From Bacteroidota bacterium (lineage in GTDB: Bacteria; Bacteroidota; Bacteroidia; AKYH767-A; OLB10), in NCBI GenBank assembly GCA_016714535.1, contig JADKDR010000009.1, forward strand, positions 62,001 to 126,000: a stretch of DNA of 64,000 nucleotides. Direction: 5' to 3'. The position numbers and the translations under genes are program-made. Positions 54,807 through 62,828 of the stretch are shown here, piece by piece; the first letter of the stretch is position 1, and each line of letters starts with the position of its first letter. Below the pieces are notes generated by a model. The model had not been told where the DNA came from, did not search any database, and worked only from the letters and a program-made list of their open reading frames with translations.

Positions 54807-56222
54807 TTACTTGCATTGGTAGATTGAATAGACTACCTCTCTATTGCCATCATGTGCTTTTAAAACATGAAGATTAATAATCGAAGTATCCTTATCCAAC
54901 ATCTCCTTAGTTAAGCCGCATTCAACTATCGAAAACCAATTTTCCCAAATTATTATATCGCCCGATTGAATATGCTTTTTATAAAATGTATTTAGCTCTA
55001 AATGCTTTGTTGTATCAAAATGATCTAACATTAGTGATTCGCTTAAATATGGATGCGTATAAAAAAACCGGGCACCGGAGTTAGCTTTTGTTTTAACTAG
55101 TAATGCAGCTTGCTTTGCAAGCTGCTGATCTGCACTAAGTGACATATCTTTCTGCCAATTAATTGCTGCCCTATTAGGTGTAAATGGAAACACAACGATA
55201 TAGCTAAGAAGTAAAATGGTAATAATAAGAAGTAACGTTTTTTTCTTTTGAAAAAAACCAAGAAGGAAATTGTATCCAGCTAAAGCAATTATAGAAGACA
55301 AAGGCGCCACACAAATCAGAACCCTTTTTAATCCCATCGAATTGAAAATTCCATAATACCAGAAAACAGTATGTGCAATAAAGAATGTAAAGAAGCCCAT
55401 GAAAATAAAAACAGCGAATTTGATATTAATTTGCCTTCTTACTGCATGTATTATGGTTGCCAGCACACCAATCCAGAAAAGAATATAAATGGGAACACCT
55501 ACTACGTAAATCATCTGATCAACAAAATGCATCAGTTTTCCACTTCCGTAATTGCTGCTAAATCGCGCATACGGAATTTTATTAACTACCCACAGCAAAT
55601 TACCATAAACAAAGTAACCGGCTATCGAGTACAACACATGCCCAACAAGTAATAGCGGAAGCATTTTCCATTTTTTTGCAATAAGAAAATAGAAGGCAAA
55701 AATAAATAGGTAGAATAAGCCTTCGGTTCTAACAAATGGCAGAAAAGAAATTAGCAAACTTGATGCAACTGTTTTGTCAGAAACCAAAAGATAGATGCTA
55801 CCTATCAGCACTAATGCAAACAATGGCTCGGTAAGTCCCGAAAAAGTAAGCACAAAAACGAGGGGCGAAAAAATTAATATGACTGCACCAATTAGGGGGT
55901 TGTTAAATTTTAATTTCGCGCACGTTTTGAAAGTAAAGTATGCAGTGAGTAGCATGACTAACACATTGAACCACTTTATTCCATTCGTACCAAACTGTGC
56001 AAAGGGACTTGCCAATAACACATAAACCGGTTTGGCCCAATGATTAAAAAACAATTCAGGATGATGAAAGGAGTACTTTGCATACATGTAATGCATTACA
56101 CTATCGCCCTCATAGCCTATGCCATCAAATTGACAAATGATAAAAAGTGAAACTATAAGTTGACAAAACAATAGAAAATATAAGCCTGATTTTGCGCTTG
56201 CAAACAAATTAAAATGCTTCAA
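54807..56222 (-). CDS. GT39-like polytopic membrane glycosyltransferase
   Basis: A 471-residue protein with about eleven membrane segments. The first loop carries 'GYEGDSVMHYMYAKYSFHHPELFFNHWAKPVY', the acidic loop-1 pattern (GYEGD) of ArnT/PMT/GT39-type enzymes, with the 'HWAKP' motif. Such enzymes transfer sugars from dolichyl- or undecaprenyl-phosphate donors to lipids or proteins on the outer face of the inner membrane. Substrate unknown. It is 45 bp downstream of the VOC-family gene and may be read from the same promoter. Confidence 0.8.
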   Translation of the reverse strand: MKHFNLFASAKSGLYFLLFCQLIVSLFIICQFDGIGYEGDSVMHYMYAKYSFHHPELFFNHWAKPVYVLLASPFAQFGTNGIKWFNVLVMLLTAYFTFKTCAKLKFNNPLIGAVILIFSPLVFVLTFSGLTEPLFALVLIGSIYLLVSDKTVASSLLISFLPFVRTEGLFYLFIFAFYFLIAKKWKMLPLLLVGHVLYSIAGYFVYGNLLWVVNKIPYARFSSNYGSGKLMHFVDQMIYVVGVPIYILFWIGVLATIIHAVRRQINIKFAVFIFMGFFTFFIAHTVFWYYGIFNSMGLKRVLICVAPLSSIIALAGYNFLLGFFQKKKTLLLIITILLLSYIVVFPFTPNRAAINWQKDMSLSADQQLAKQAALLVKTKANSGARFFYTHPYLSESLMLDHFDTTKHLELNTFYKKHIQSGDIIIWENWFSIVECGLTKEMLDKDTSIINLHVLKAHDGNREVVYSIYQCK

Positions 56223-56267
56223 TCTATTTGAAAGTTAAAAATTTGAAATTAACACAATGAACCATTT

Positions 56268-56795
56268 TTATTTAGTTGTTATACTTCCAATTTGAATACC
56301 TAGCTTTTCAAACTCAACATCGTTTGGCTCCCACAATTCAATTTTATTTCCTTCCACATCCATTATATGTACAAACTTGCCATAGTCGTATGTCTCGATG
56401 GTATCAGTTACGGTTACACCTTCCTTTTTTAATGTTTCAACAAGAGCTGTTAAATTATCGACCCGATAGTTAATCATAAACTCTTTAGTGGATGGCGCAA
56501 AATAAGTTGTGGTTTCTTTAAACGGGCTCCATTGCGAAAAGCCTTTGCGCGAGCTATCGGCCCCTTGATACCATTCGAATACACAACCATATTCGTTTGT
56601 ACTTAGACCAAGATGCTTATGATACCATTCGCGTACTTTTGCAGGGTCTTTACATTTGAAAAATATTCCTCCTATACCTGTAACTCTTTTCAATCGATCC
56701 GGTTCTTCGCCCTTATTATCTAAAAAAGATTTAAAGGTAAAGCCAAAGCAAAATGATGCACCAAGTGCCAAGGCGATTAAAGATAGTCTTTGCAT
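56268..56795 (-). CDS. Exported VOC/glyoxalase-fold protein
   Basis: A 175-residue protein with a hydrophobic N-terminus (residues 1-25, 'LSLIALALGASFCFGFTFKSFLD') that would send it to the periplasm or anchor it in the membrane, then a VOC domain ('VTGIGGIFFKCKDPAKVREWYHKHLGLS', 'MINYRVDNLTALVETLKKEGVTVTDTIETYDYGKFVHIMDVEGNKIELWEP'). His in the first strand, Glu in 'IELWEP' and His in 'FVHIMD' are plausible metal ligands. VOC proteins include glyoxalases, bleomycin-resistance proteins and dioxygenases; export is unusual and the substrate is not known. It precedes the GT39-like gene. Confidence 0.8.
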   Translation of the reverse strand: MQRLSLIALALGASFCFGFTFKSFLDNKGEEPDRLKRVTGIGGIFFKCKDPAKVREWYHKHLGLSTNEYGCVFEWYQGADSSRKGFSQWSPFKETTTYFAPSTKEFMINYRVDNLTALVETLKKEGVTVTDTIETYDYGKFVHIMDVEGNKIELWEPNDVEFEKLGIQIGSITTK

Positions 56796-57207
56796 AAAAT
56801 ATTAGTTTTAATGAATTACTTTATTTGAAATAAATTAGGAATAACTGTTGGATATAGCTGCGAAATTAAAATAAGTAATCGTTTTCAATATATTCTTTTG
56901 AAAGAAATTTAAACAGAGCTAAGCGTTTGGTTGAGCTTTTAATAAAAACCCTATTTTTTTATTTAAGTGTTCAAGAAGAATAAAACTTCTGATTACACTG
57001 CATTAGTTGCAACGAGAAACAGAAGCTCTGCAAACTTTTGTAGTTGCTTGTATTACCAATAACATAAATTGCAAAAGGCACTGTAATTAATACAATGCCT
57101 TTATTACTGTTGGAACACTTTTTATAGCTAAGTGTACTTTATTAATCTAACTAAGCAGTTTGTTGTACAAAATGCTCATTGCAAAAAATAATCACAATGC
57201 AGACCGA
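56796..57207. other. Intergenic region of about 410 bp
   Basis: AT-rich, without an ORF of protein character. Its only strong feature is a hairpin at 57074-57102 that ends the CBS-domain gene. No tRNA or repeat recognised. Confidence 0.45.
57074..57102 (-). terminator. Terminator of the CBS-domain gene
   Basis: On the minus strand a 12-bp stem (one G-U pair) with a five-base loop, arms AAAGGCATTGTA and TACAGTGCCTTT, runs into TTTTGC. It lies about 105 bp after the CBS gene; the symmetric A/T flanks allow use in both directions. Confidence 0.7.
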
Positions 57208-57624
57208 TTAATATTGCTCAAGCATATACTTGATAACATCGGTAGTGGTTACTATGCCTCTGAGTGTGTTGCCTTCAACTACTGGTAGCGCATGAAATTG
57301 CTCGGTTGCAAATATTTCGGCTATTTCTCTGATAGCATCTTCAGGATGCACAGTGCGTGGATTGGGAGTCATCACTTGTGGTACTGTAAGCATATCAAGT
57401 ACTGCCTCATCTGAATGCGCCTGATTGTCGAACAATGCACCAAAGGTCAATCGGTTTAAATCTGTAGCGCTAATTATCCCAATCACCGTTTCGCCTTTTG
57501 TTACAGGCATATGCCTTATTCTTTTATCCCTAAATGTTGCCATAACATCTTTTAACGAAGCCAATTCATTAACTGAGCTCACATCTGAAATCATAATCTT
57601 ACTTACCGGTTCTCTTTTTTTCAT
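57208..57624 (-). CDS. Two-CBS-domain protein
   Basis: A 138-residue protein made almost wholly of a tandem CBS pair: the first 'MISDVSSVNELASLKDVMATFRDKRIRHMPVTKGETVIGIISATDL', the second 'VMTPNPRTVHPEDAIREIAEIFATEQFHALPVVEGNTLRGIVTTTDVIKYMLEQY'. CBS pairs bind adenine nucleotides (AMP, ATP, SAM) and sense energy state. It is the last gene of the stress cluster that runs from 61641 down to here, but its own promoter element is present upstream. Standalone CBS proteins of this type are common next to universal stress proteins in Bacteroidota. Confidence 0.92.
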   Translation of the reverse strand: MKKREPVSKIMISDVSSVNELASLKDVMATFRDKRIRHMPVTKGETVIGIISATDLNRLTFGALFDNQAHSDEAVLDMLTVPQVMTPNPRTVHPEDAIREIAEIFATEQFHALPVVEGNTLRGIVTTTDVIKYMLEQY

Positions 57625-57653
57625 AATTTGTTTTTTTTATATTACGTTTTTGG

Positions 57654-57661
57654 CAAAGCTA
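57654..57661 (-). promoter_or_regulatory. Bacteroidota -7 promoter element for the CBS gene
   Basis: The minus strand reads TAGCTTTG (TAnnTTTG), 29 bp upstream of the ATG at 57624. Confidence 0.5.
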
Positions 57662-57971
57662 AAAGCACCCTGCTATTAAAATCATGACAATTATCATCTT
57701 TTGAAGAGATATTTGTTATTCGTTATAAATGGAATTCGTTGCTGCTATGCAAGATTGCATATTTTAATTTTGTTCTAGTGGTCTTTTTGCTTAACAAACT
57801 CGTCTAATTCAATTGTGCGAAACATCCATAGGGACATAACTATGCGCCATTTTACTTCCAACTGCATGCGGCACAAATCCTTTAGGAGCATGGATGTGCG
57901 GTATTTTTTTTTCAAAACAATAGTTGTTATTAAGTTTCGCAATACAAACGCGCATTAGGCATTTTGCTAAA
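57662..57971. other. Intergenic region with a possible degenerate inverted repeat
   Basis: Holds ACATCCAT (57822-57829) and its inverse ATGGATGT (57890-57897) about 60 bp apart, inside a stretch with a different feel from its neighbours. No gene. It could be the remnant of a small mobile or repetitive element, but the arms are short and no other copy was found in the window. Confidence 0.3.
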
Positions 57972-58800
57972 TCAATACACTTTTTTTAAAGTAAGTAAGG
58001 GTACCGAAGTTTGAAAAGCCATTTGACGGGTAACGCTATCAGCAAAAAGCCTGTCGATAAAAGTAGTGTTGTGGGTAAACATCGCCAGCATATCTGCTTT
58101 TATAAAAGCCATGTAAGCTTCAAGTGCAGCTAAAATATCATCATCCACAGATACACGAAATGTAATTTTATCATAGTTCATTTCTTTAATAATATCCTGA
58201 GTTATCTGTTTAGCATCCATCTTTGTTTGCGAACTTGGCGAAACAACATGTATAATATTCAGTGTTGCATCAAATAGTTCAGCCAAAGGCACAAGTACTT
58301 TCATTTCATCGCTCATGTTTGCCAAGTCTGTTGCATACACGATATGCTTCATACTGCTTACATGAGCAAACTCCGGCACTGTAATCACAGGTATTTCGCT
58401 TTTGTTAATTACGGCAGCTGCATTACTTCCCATAAAAATTTTCTGCAACCCGCTTGCTCCTTTGGTGCCAAGCACAATTAACGACACATTATTTTCCTTT
58501 GCAAAATCAGTGACTTCAGCTTCTAAAGGGTATCCTTTTTTTACATAATAGGAAATGCTCAGGCTTTCGTTACCCTGCGATTTAATTTCATTGATTAGTT
58601 CTTTACAATCATGTTCAGCATTTTCAACTAAGGTATCTTCGAGGCTATTGATTTTTTACGGCAAGACTTGCGTGGGCTGAATCTACATGCACTAAATGTA
58701 TCAAGGTAAGTTCGGCATTAAGTTTATTGGCAAGACTTACTGCATAGGAAACAGCTACTCTTGATAAGGGAGAAAAATCGGTTGGTGCTAGAATTTTCAT
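57972..58800 (-). CDS. Tandem-domain universal stress protein, frameshifted
   Basis: From the ATG at 58800 the protein begins 'MKILAPTDFSPLSRVAVSYAVSLANKLNAELTLIHLVHVDSAHASLAVK' and then stops; the next frame continues 'INSLEDTLVENAEHDCKELINEIK...EAEVTDFAKENNVSLIVLGTKGASGLQKIFMGSNAAAVINKSEIPVITVP', followed by a second USP-like half that lacks the full ATP motif. Removing one base from the six-base run at 58652-58657 joins them (ASLAVKINSLEDTL). The first half has the ATP-binding pattern GTKGASGLQKIFMGSNA. USPs act in stress survival, often under growth arrest or low oxygen. Near neighbour of a paralogue. Confidence 0.82.
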
Positions 58801-58811
58801 AGGTATTATTT

Positions 58812-59645
58812 TCAGTTAGATTTTACAGTAGATTTCCTGATAGAAAGCAATGGTACATTTAGCTGATAGGCAAGTTCTTCGGTTTTGCTGCCAAACAAAA
58901 ACTTTTCGAACCATGATTGTTTGGTTGGAAACATGGCAATAATGTCCGGCTTATGCTTTTCTACATATGTTTTAATTAGATTTAACATGGGTTCGTCTAT
59001 GCTTGCCTTTTGCTCAATGACTTTAATGTTCTTATATGTCCAGGATTTTATCTGCTTTTCAAATGCCTTTTTTACTTTGGTATTTTCATGCCAACCATAA
59101 TCTATGAATAAGATTTGCACAGTTGCATTGAGCGCTTTGGCTAAAGGAAGCAAAAGCTTTAACTCATTGGCAGGATTTTTAAGGTCGGTTGAATAAAGAA
59201 TGGTTTTAATTTCCTGCAAGTGAAATCCTTGCGGGACAGCCAACACAGGCAATTCAGACTTTGCAATTACTTTTGCAGTATTGCTGCCAAAAAGCACTTT
59301 TCGCAATCCACTTGCACCATGTGTTCCCATCACTATGAGATCTGCATTACAATTTTGAGCTCCACGCAGAATTTCTTCAATCGTATCACCCACTGCTACT
59401 GATTCAACAATCTGTAAGGTATCCAACTTCTTGCTTAAAGCGTTTAATTTCTTAATGTTCTCATTTGTCGCGTCTGCATTCTCTTCGGCAACCAAGCCGG
59501 GTATACTGTTATAGCTACCTATCAATGGTTTGTGAGCGTGAAACAAAACAAGTTTACAATCGGCTGCCTCTGCAATACTTGTGGCAAATTTTAGTGCATG
59601 ATTTGCATTCACTGAAAAATCAGTAGGAAAAAAAATTGTCTTCAT
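58812..59645 (-). CDS. Universal stress protein with two USP domains
   Basis: A 277-residue protein with two USP domains. The first has the full ATP motif 'VMGTHGASGLRKVLFGSNTAKVIAKSELPVLAVP'; the second ('ILYSTDLKNPANELKLLLPLAKALNATVQILFID ... DIIAMFPTKQSWFEKFLFGSKTEELAYQLNVPLLSI') lacks the glycines and is probably non-binding. It lies 11 bp upstream of a paralogue and 22 bp after a hypothetical gene in the same cluster. Likely cytoplasmic stress factor. Confidence 0.92.
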   Translation of the reverse strand: MKTIFFPTDFSVNANHALKFATSIAEAADCKLVLFHAHKPLIGSYNSIPGLVAEENADATNENIKKLNALSKKLDTLQIVESVAVGDTIEEILRGAQNCNADLIVMGTHGASGLRKVLFGSNTAKVIAKSELPVLAVPQGFHLQEIKTILYSTDLKNPANELKLLLPLAKALNATVQILFIDYGWHENTKVKKAFEKQIKSWTYKNIKVIEQKASIDEPMLNLIKTYVEKHKPDIIAMFPTKQSWFEKFLFGSKTEELAYQLNVPLLSIRKSTVKSN

Positions 59646-59667
59646 ATTTTAAAGATAGTTTAAGAGG

Positions 59668-60078
59668 TTATTCTAAATCATGTAAGTCCATAGCATCAAT
59701 TCTATCTTCGCCATTGCTTGCGGTTTTCTCCATTCCTTCCTTATTCTGCTCTGCAAGCGTCCAGCTATCGGTGGCGGTAGTTTGTAACCATAATGTGCCT
59801 GACTTTCTAAAAACCTGAGCCGATAATCTAAAGGTTTGACCAAAGGCATTTTCCAACTCAGCTACGGTCATTAATCCATGCACTTTAAACACTTCTGTTA
59901 CATTACTTCCACCCACCTCTCCTATTGTTTGCTCTGTGTTTAGTGTGCTATTTTTCGTTGAGCCTTCGCCTTGTGCATGTCCCTTTTTATAAAATTCAAT
60001 TTTCAAAAATGGAAATCGCTTTTGAAATTCTGCCTGTATTTCGATTAGCTTTTTCGATTTGTCTATTAAAATATCCAT
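59668..60078 (-). CDS. Conserved hypothetical protein of the USP cluster
   Basis: The start is the ATG at 60078 (MDILIDKSKKLIEIQAEFQKRFPFLKIEFYK), giving 136 residues; the longer frame to 60120 is not needed. There are no membrane or signal segments. The core 'GLMTVAELENAFGQTFRLSAQVFRKSGTLWLQTTATDSWTLAEQNKEGMEKTAS' is recognisable but unnamed; I recall similar proteins beside universal stress genes in Bacteroidota. It starts 23 bp before the USP gene and is likely co-transcribed. Confidence 0.7.
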   Translation of the reverse strand: MDILIDKSKKLIEIQAEFQKRFPFLKIEFYKKGHAQGEGSTKNSTLNTEQTIGEVGGSNVTEVFKVHGLMTVAELENAFGQTFRLSAQVFRKSGTLWLQTTATDSWTLAEQNKEGMEKTASNGEDRIDAMDLHDLE

Positions 60079-60368
60079 AATTGTTTTTATAACATTTATT
60101 ATACTGACAAAACAATTCATTTATGCATTTCAAAAAAATGACAAATGCTTGTAAAAAACATGATAAAAATTAGTTTTTACCAGATATATATAATTTGAAT
60201 TGATGCTTAACCAAACACTTGGCTCCTTCTTAGTTCCGCCCATATTAACTATGTGGCCAATTGCGTGCTATAAAATTATAGCTCATCAAAATGGTATTTA
60301 TCCTGCATCTATCAGTCACTCAGACTATAATAATAATTCAACGAAATGCCTTATAAAATTATAATAGG

Positions 60369-61641
60369 CTATCCAAAACGTTTGAAAATTTCGCGGTCAA
60401 GTTCTTCGCGGTTATCGGGATGCGCTATCTGCAGTAAGGCTTTGGCTCGCTGTTGCAAATTTTTTCCAAATAAATAAGCTACACCATATTCAGAAACTAC
60501 ATATAGTGTACATGTGCTCTGGTGGTGAAACCACTCCGGCACCTTGCTTTAAGAAAGGTACAATTTTAGAAAATCCTTCTTTAGTAGATGACTTAAGCGC
60601 AATTATTGGTTTTCCACCGGGAGAAAGTGCAGCCCCACGAATAAAATCCATTTGCCCTCCCACACCTGAATATTGATACGTGCCTATTGAATCGGAGCAT
60701 ACTTGTCCGGTTATATCAATTTCAATAGCCGCATTAATGGCTACCACCTTTGGATTATTTCGTATCACATTCGTGTCGTTTACATAATCAATATCTAAAA
60801 AAGCTACTTCCGGATTATCGTCTACAAAATCATATAGCTCTCTGGTACCTAAGACAAAACTGGTTACTATTTTTCCACGATGTCTGGTCTTGTATTTATT
60901 GGTGATAACTCCATTCTTAACCAGAGGTATAACACCATTCGAAAACATTTCGGTATGTATTCCGAGGTCTTTGTGATTATTAAGGCAAGTGAGCACAGCA
61001 TCTGGTATAGCACCTATGCCCATTTGAATAGTTGATCTGTCTTCTATCAAGTTTGCAATATTCCTTCCTATGGTCAAGGATTTCTCGTCCATTTTATTCA
61101 GATAACTAACCTCGGGCAAATGTTGGTCTACTTCAACAAGCGTATCAATTTTATTAATGGAAATTATACCATCGCCCAATGTGCGCGGCATGTGTTTGTT
61201 AACTTGTGCAATAACATGCTTTGCATTTTCCAGAGCCGAGCGCGCTATATCTACCGATGTGCCTAACGAGCAATAGCCATGCTTATCGGGGGGCGATACA
61301 TGAATGAATGCAACATCTATCGGCAAAATGTTATTTCTGAAAAGAAGGGGGATTTCACTTAGAAAAACCGGAACATATTCTCCAAACTCAGAATTAACAA
61401 TTTCGCGCACATTATTCGAAACGAATAATGAATTAACAAAAAAACTACCGCCAATATCTGCAGGTTTAAACAGGTCTTCACCCAAAGTGGTAATGCTTAC
61501 CAACTCTACATTTTTTAATTCCTGTTTGCGCTTGAACAATGCCTTGAGCAAAACCGAAGGAGTGGCTGCACTGCCTTGTATAAAAACACGGTTACCACTT
61601 TGTACCACTTTCACCGCTTCATCTGCTGATAGATAATTCAT
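60369..61641 (-). CDS. Acetyl-CoA hydrolase / 4-hydroxybutyrate CoA-transferase family protein, disrupted 3' end
   Basis: The start is the ATG at 61641 (MNYLSADEAVKVVQSGNRVFIQGSAATP). The enzyme moves CoA between acyl groups; the domain pattern fits class I CoA-transferases of the acetyl-CoA hydrolase/transferase type, with 'GIGAIPDAVLTCL', the catalytic-Glu region near 'EIDITGQVCSDSIGTYQYSGVGGQMDFIRGA', and 'GKPIIALKSSTKEGFSKIVPF'. Near the end the frame is broken twice: the family motif TTRAHVHY is in one frame (about 60503-60526) and VVSEYGVAYLFGKNLQQRAKALLQIAHPD in another, with the stop at 60369. Read straight, the protein ends early at 60490. The full family length, about 424 residues, is recovered only with two indels corrected. 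Likely partner of the USP/CBS stress genes downstream. Confidence 0.85.
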
Positions 61642-61833
61642 ATAAAATAAAAATTTTAAGATGGCTCCCGTTTTTTTCCAACCCTCTTCCTTGTCGCTTA
61701 AACTAAGAATTATGAGGATGCAACTGCACCAGCCTGTTTGAAAAAAAAGATTTTTTCTCTTGCGCAAAAGTAAAAGGAATTATGATGCTAGTAATCTATA
61801 TTATAATGGATAAAATAAATTCTGTAAACTGTG

Positions 61834-62460
61834 CTATTTGTAAATCCACATAAGCACTGGTTTAGCGCTTTCTTTTAGCATCGGGTCTAAAATACGAAAA
61901 CTATTATTTGAAATAGTTGGGCATCCCCATCCTTCAGGAGTTCCGTCAGGAAAAACTTCCTCATCAGCGACTACCTCCCAGGAATGAAAAACAATATAAC
62001 GCTTGCAGGCATTATTGTTAGTGCTTTCAAGACCATGCAATAGATATTTTATATTGACGCCCCAATCGCTATTTCCCCTTTCGCCAATTTTATACTTGCC
62101 TAAGGATGAGCAATGACTTCCATCTATATTGCTGAATGATGGATTATCCTTTGAATCGTCTTCGTTCCATGGATTTTTGCAACAGCCGTGCCCAACTAAA
62201 AAACGGTGTGTTATACTATCAGTTTCAAAATTCCATACCACAAACCTGTTAACACCTGAGTGCAAACTAATATCAATTAATATGCAGAAGTCGGTATTGA
62301 ATTTATTAGCTCTGCAATATTGCAAAGCCTGTTCGGCCTTTATTCGGGCTGTTGTAAGGTTTAAGGCCGGCTTGTTTTTTTTTACTTCTTCTGCAAATGG
62401 ATTACTACACGATACTAAGCTTGCAGCAATAATTAATGTGATGTTTTGAATGAGGGTCAT
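61834..62460 (-). CDS. Murein L,D-transpeptidase catalytic-domain-like lipoprotein
   Basis: A 208-residue exported protein with a lipobox-like SLVSC (Cys18). The domain has 'FVVWNFETDSITHRFLVGHG', 'SSLGKYKIGERGN', 'YIVFHSWEVVAD' with His, and the catalytic 'GTPEGWGCPTISNNSF' with Cys at about 180, the pattern of the murein L,D-transpeptidase catalytic domain family (YkuD-like fold, HxxxxGCP-type). It may crosslink or remodel peptidoglycan, or anchor proteins. It is divergent from the efflux adaptor. Confidence 0.82.
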   Translation of the reverse strand: MTLIQNITLIIAASLVSCSNPFAEEVKKNKPALNLTTARIKAEQALQYCRANKFNTDFCILIDISLHSGVNRFVVWNFETDSITHRFLVGHGCCKNPWNEDDSKDNPSFSNIDGSHCSSLGKYKIGERGNSDWGVNIKYLLHGLESTNNNACKRYIVFHSWEVVADEEVFPDGTPEGWGCPTISNNSFRILDPMLKESAKPVLMWIYK

Positions 62461-62585
62461 GCTAAATATTCCTTCTGTTTTTTATAATGCTACAATTAGT
62501 GTATGCTTTGTATTGCAAACATGGCGACTACACAAATCAATGAAAATAATGTTCTTAGTAATAGCCTATACGATACTTACACTTG

Positions 62586-62608
62586 TTTATTTCGTTTAAC
62601 GAAATAAA
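62586..62608. promoter_or_regulatory. Perfect 11-bp dyad in the divergent region before the efflux operon
   Basis: Arms TTTATTTCGTT (62586-62596) and AACGAAATAAA (62598-62608) are exact inverted repeats around a single base. The core TTTCGTTTAACGAAA is less A/T-only than most local sequence, so chance is less likely. It lies 221 bp before the efflux adaptor start and 126 bp from the L,D-transpeptidase-like start, well placed for a repressor of the transport genes. The rest of the 62461-62828 gap holds no other feature. Confidence 0.5.
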
Positions 62609-62828
62609 ATTTTCTTGAAATGGCTCCGATTATAGCGGCTGACACTACTGTCACAATAGATTTTTAGCTTCGACATTAACTGAAAAGTAGAACCGATTAT
62701 AAGGAGTAGTAATTGGTGTTGGGATTCGAATAAGGGTTGGTTACATGTTGCGATGTGCCCTTTCGTTTTCCGCGAGCTGACATTGGTCAATTCCATTTAT
62801 GATACAAGTCAGTTTTTTACAAGATTAA

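Noticed and set aside
60490..61767. CoA-transferase frame taken as complete
   Set aside because: The 3' end lacks the conserved VVSEYGVA and following helix, which lie in other frames down to 60369; also the 5' extension before 61641 has no protein character.
62705..62735. Second TTCGAAT-like sequence
   Set aside because: The flanks do not pair as a T-arm; not a tRNA.
62596..62796. 66-residue minus-strand frame before the efflux adaptor
   Set aside because: It ends in a dyad and has no recognisable motif or promoter; most likely chance.
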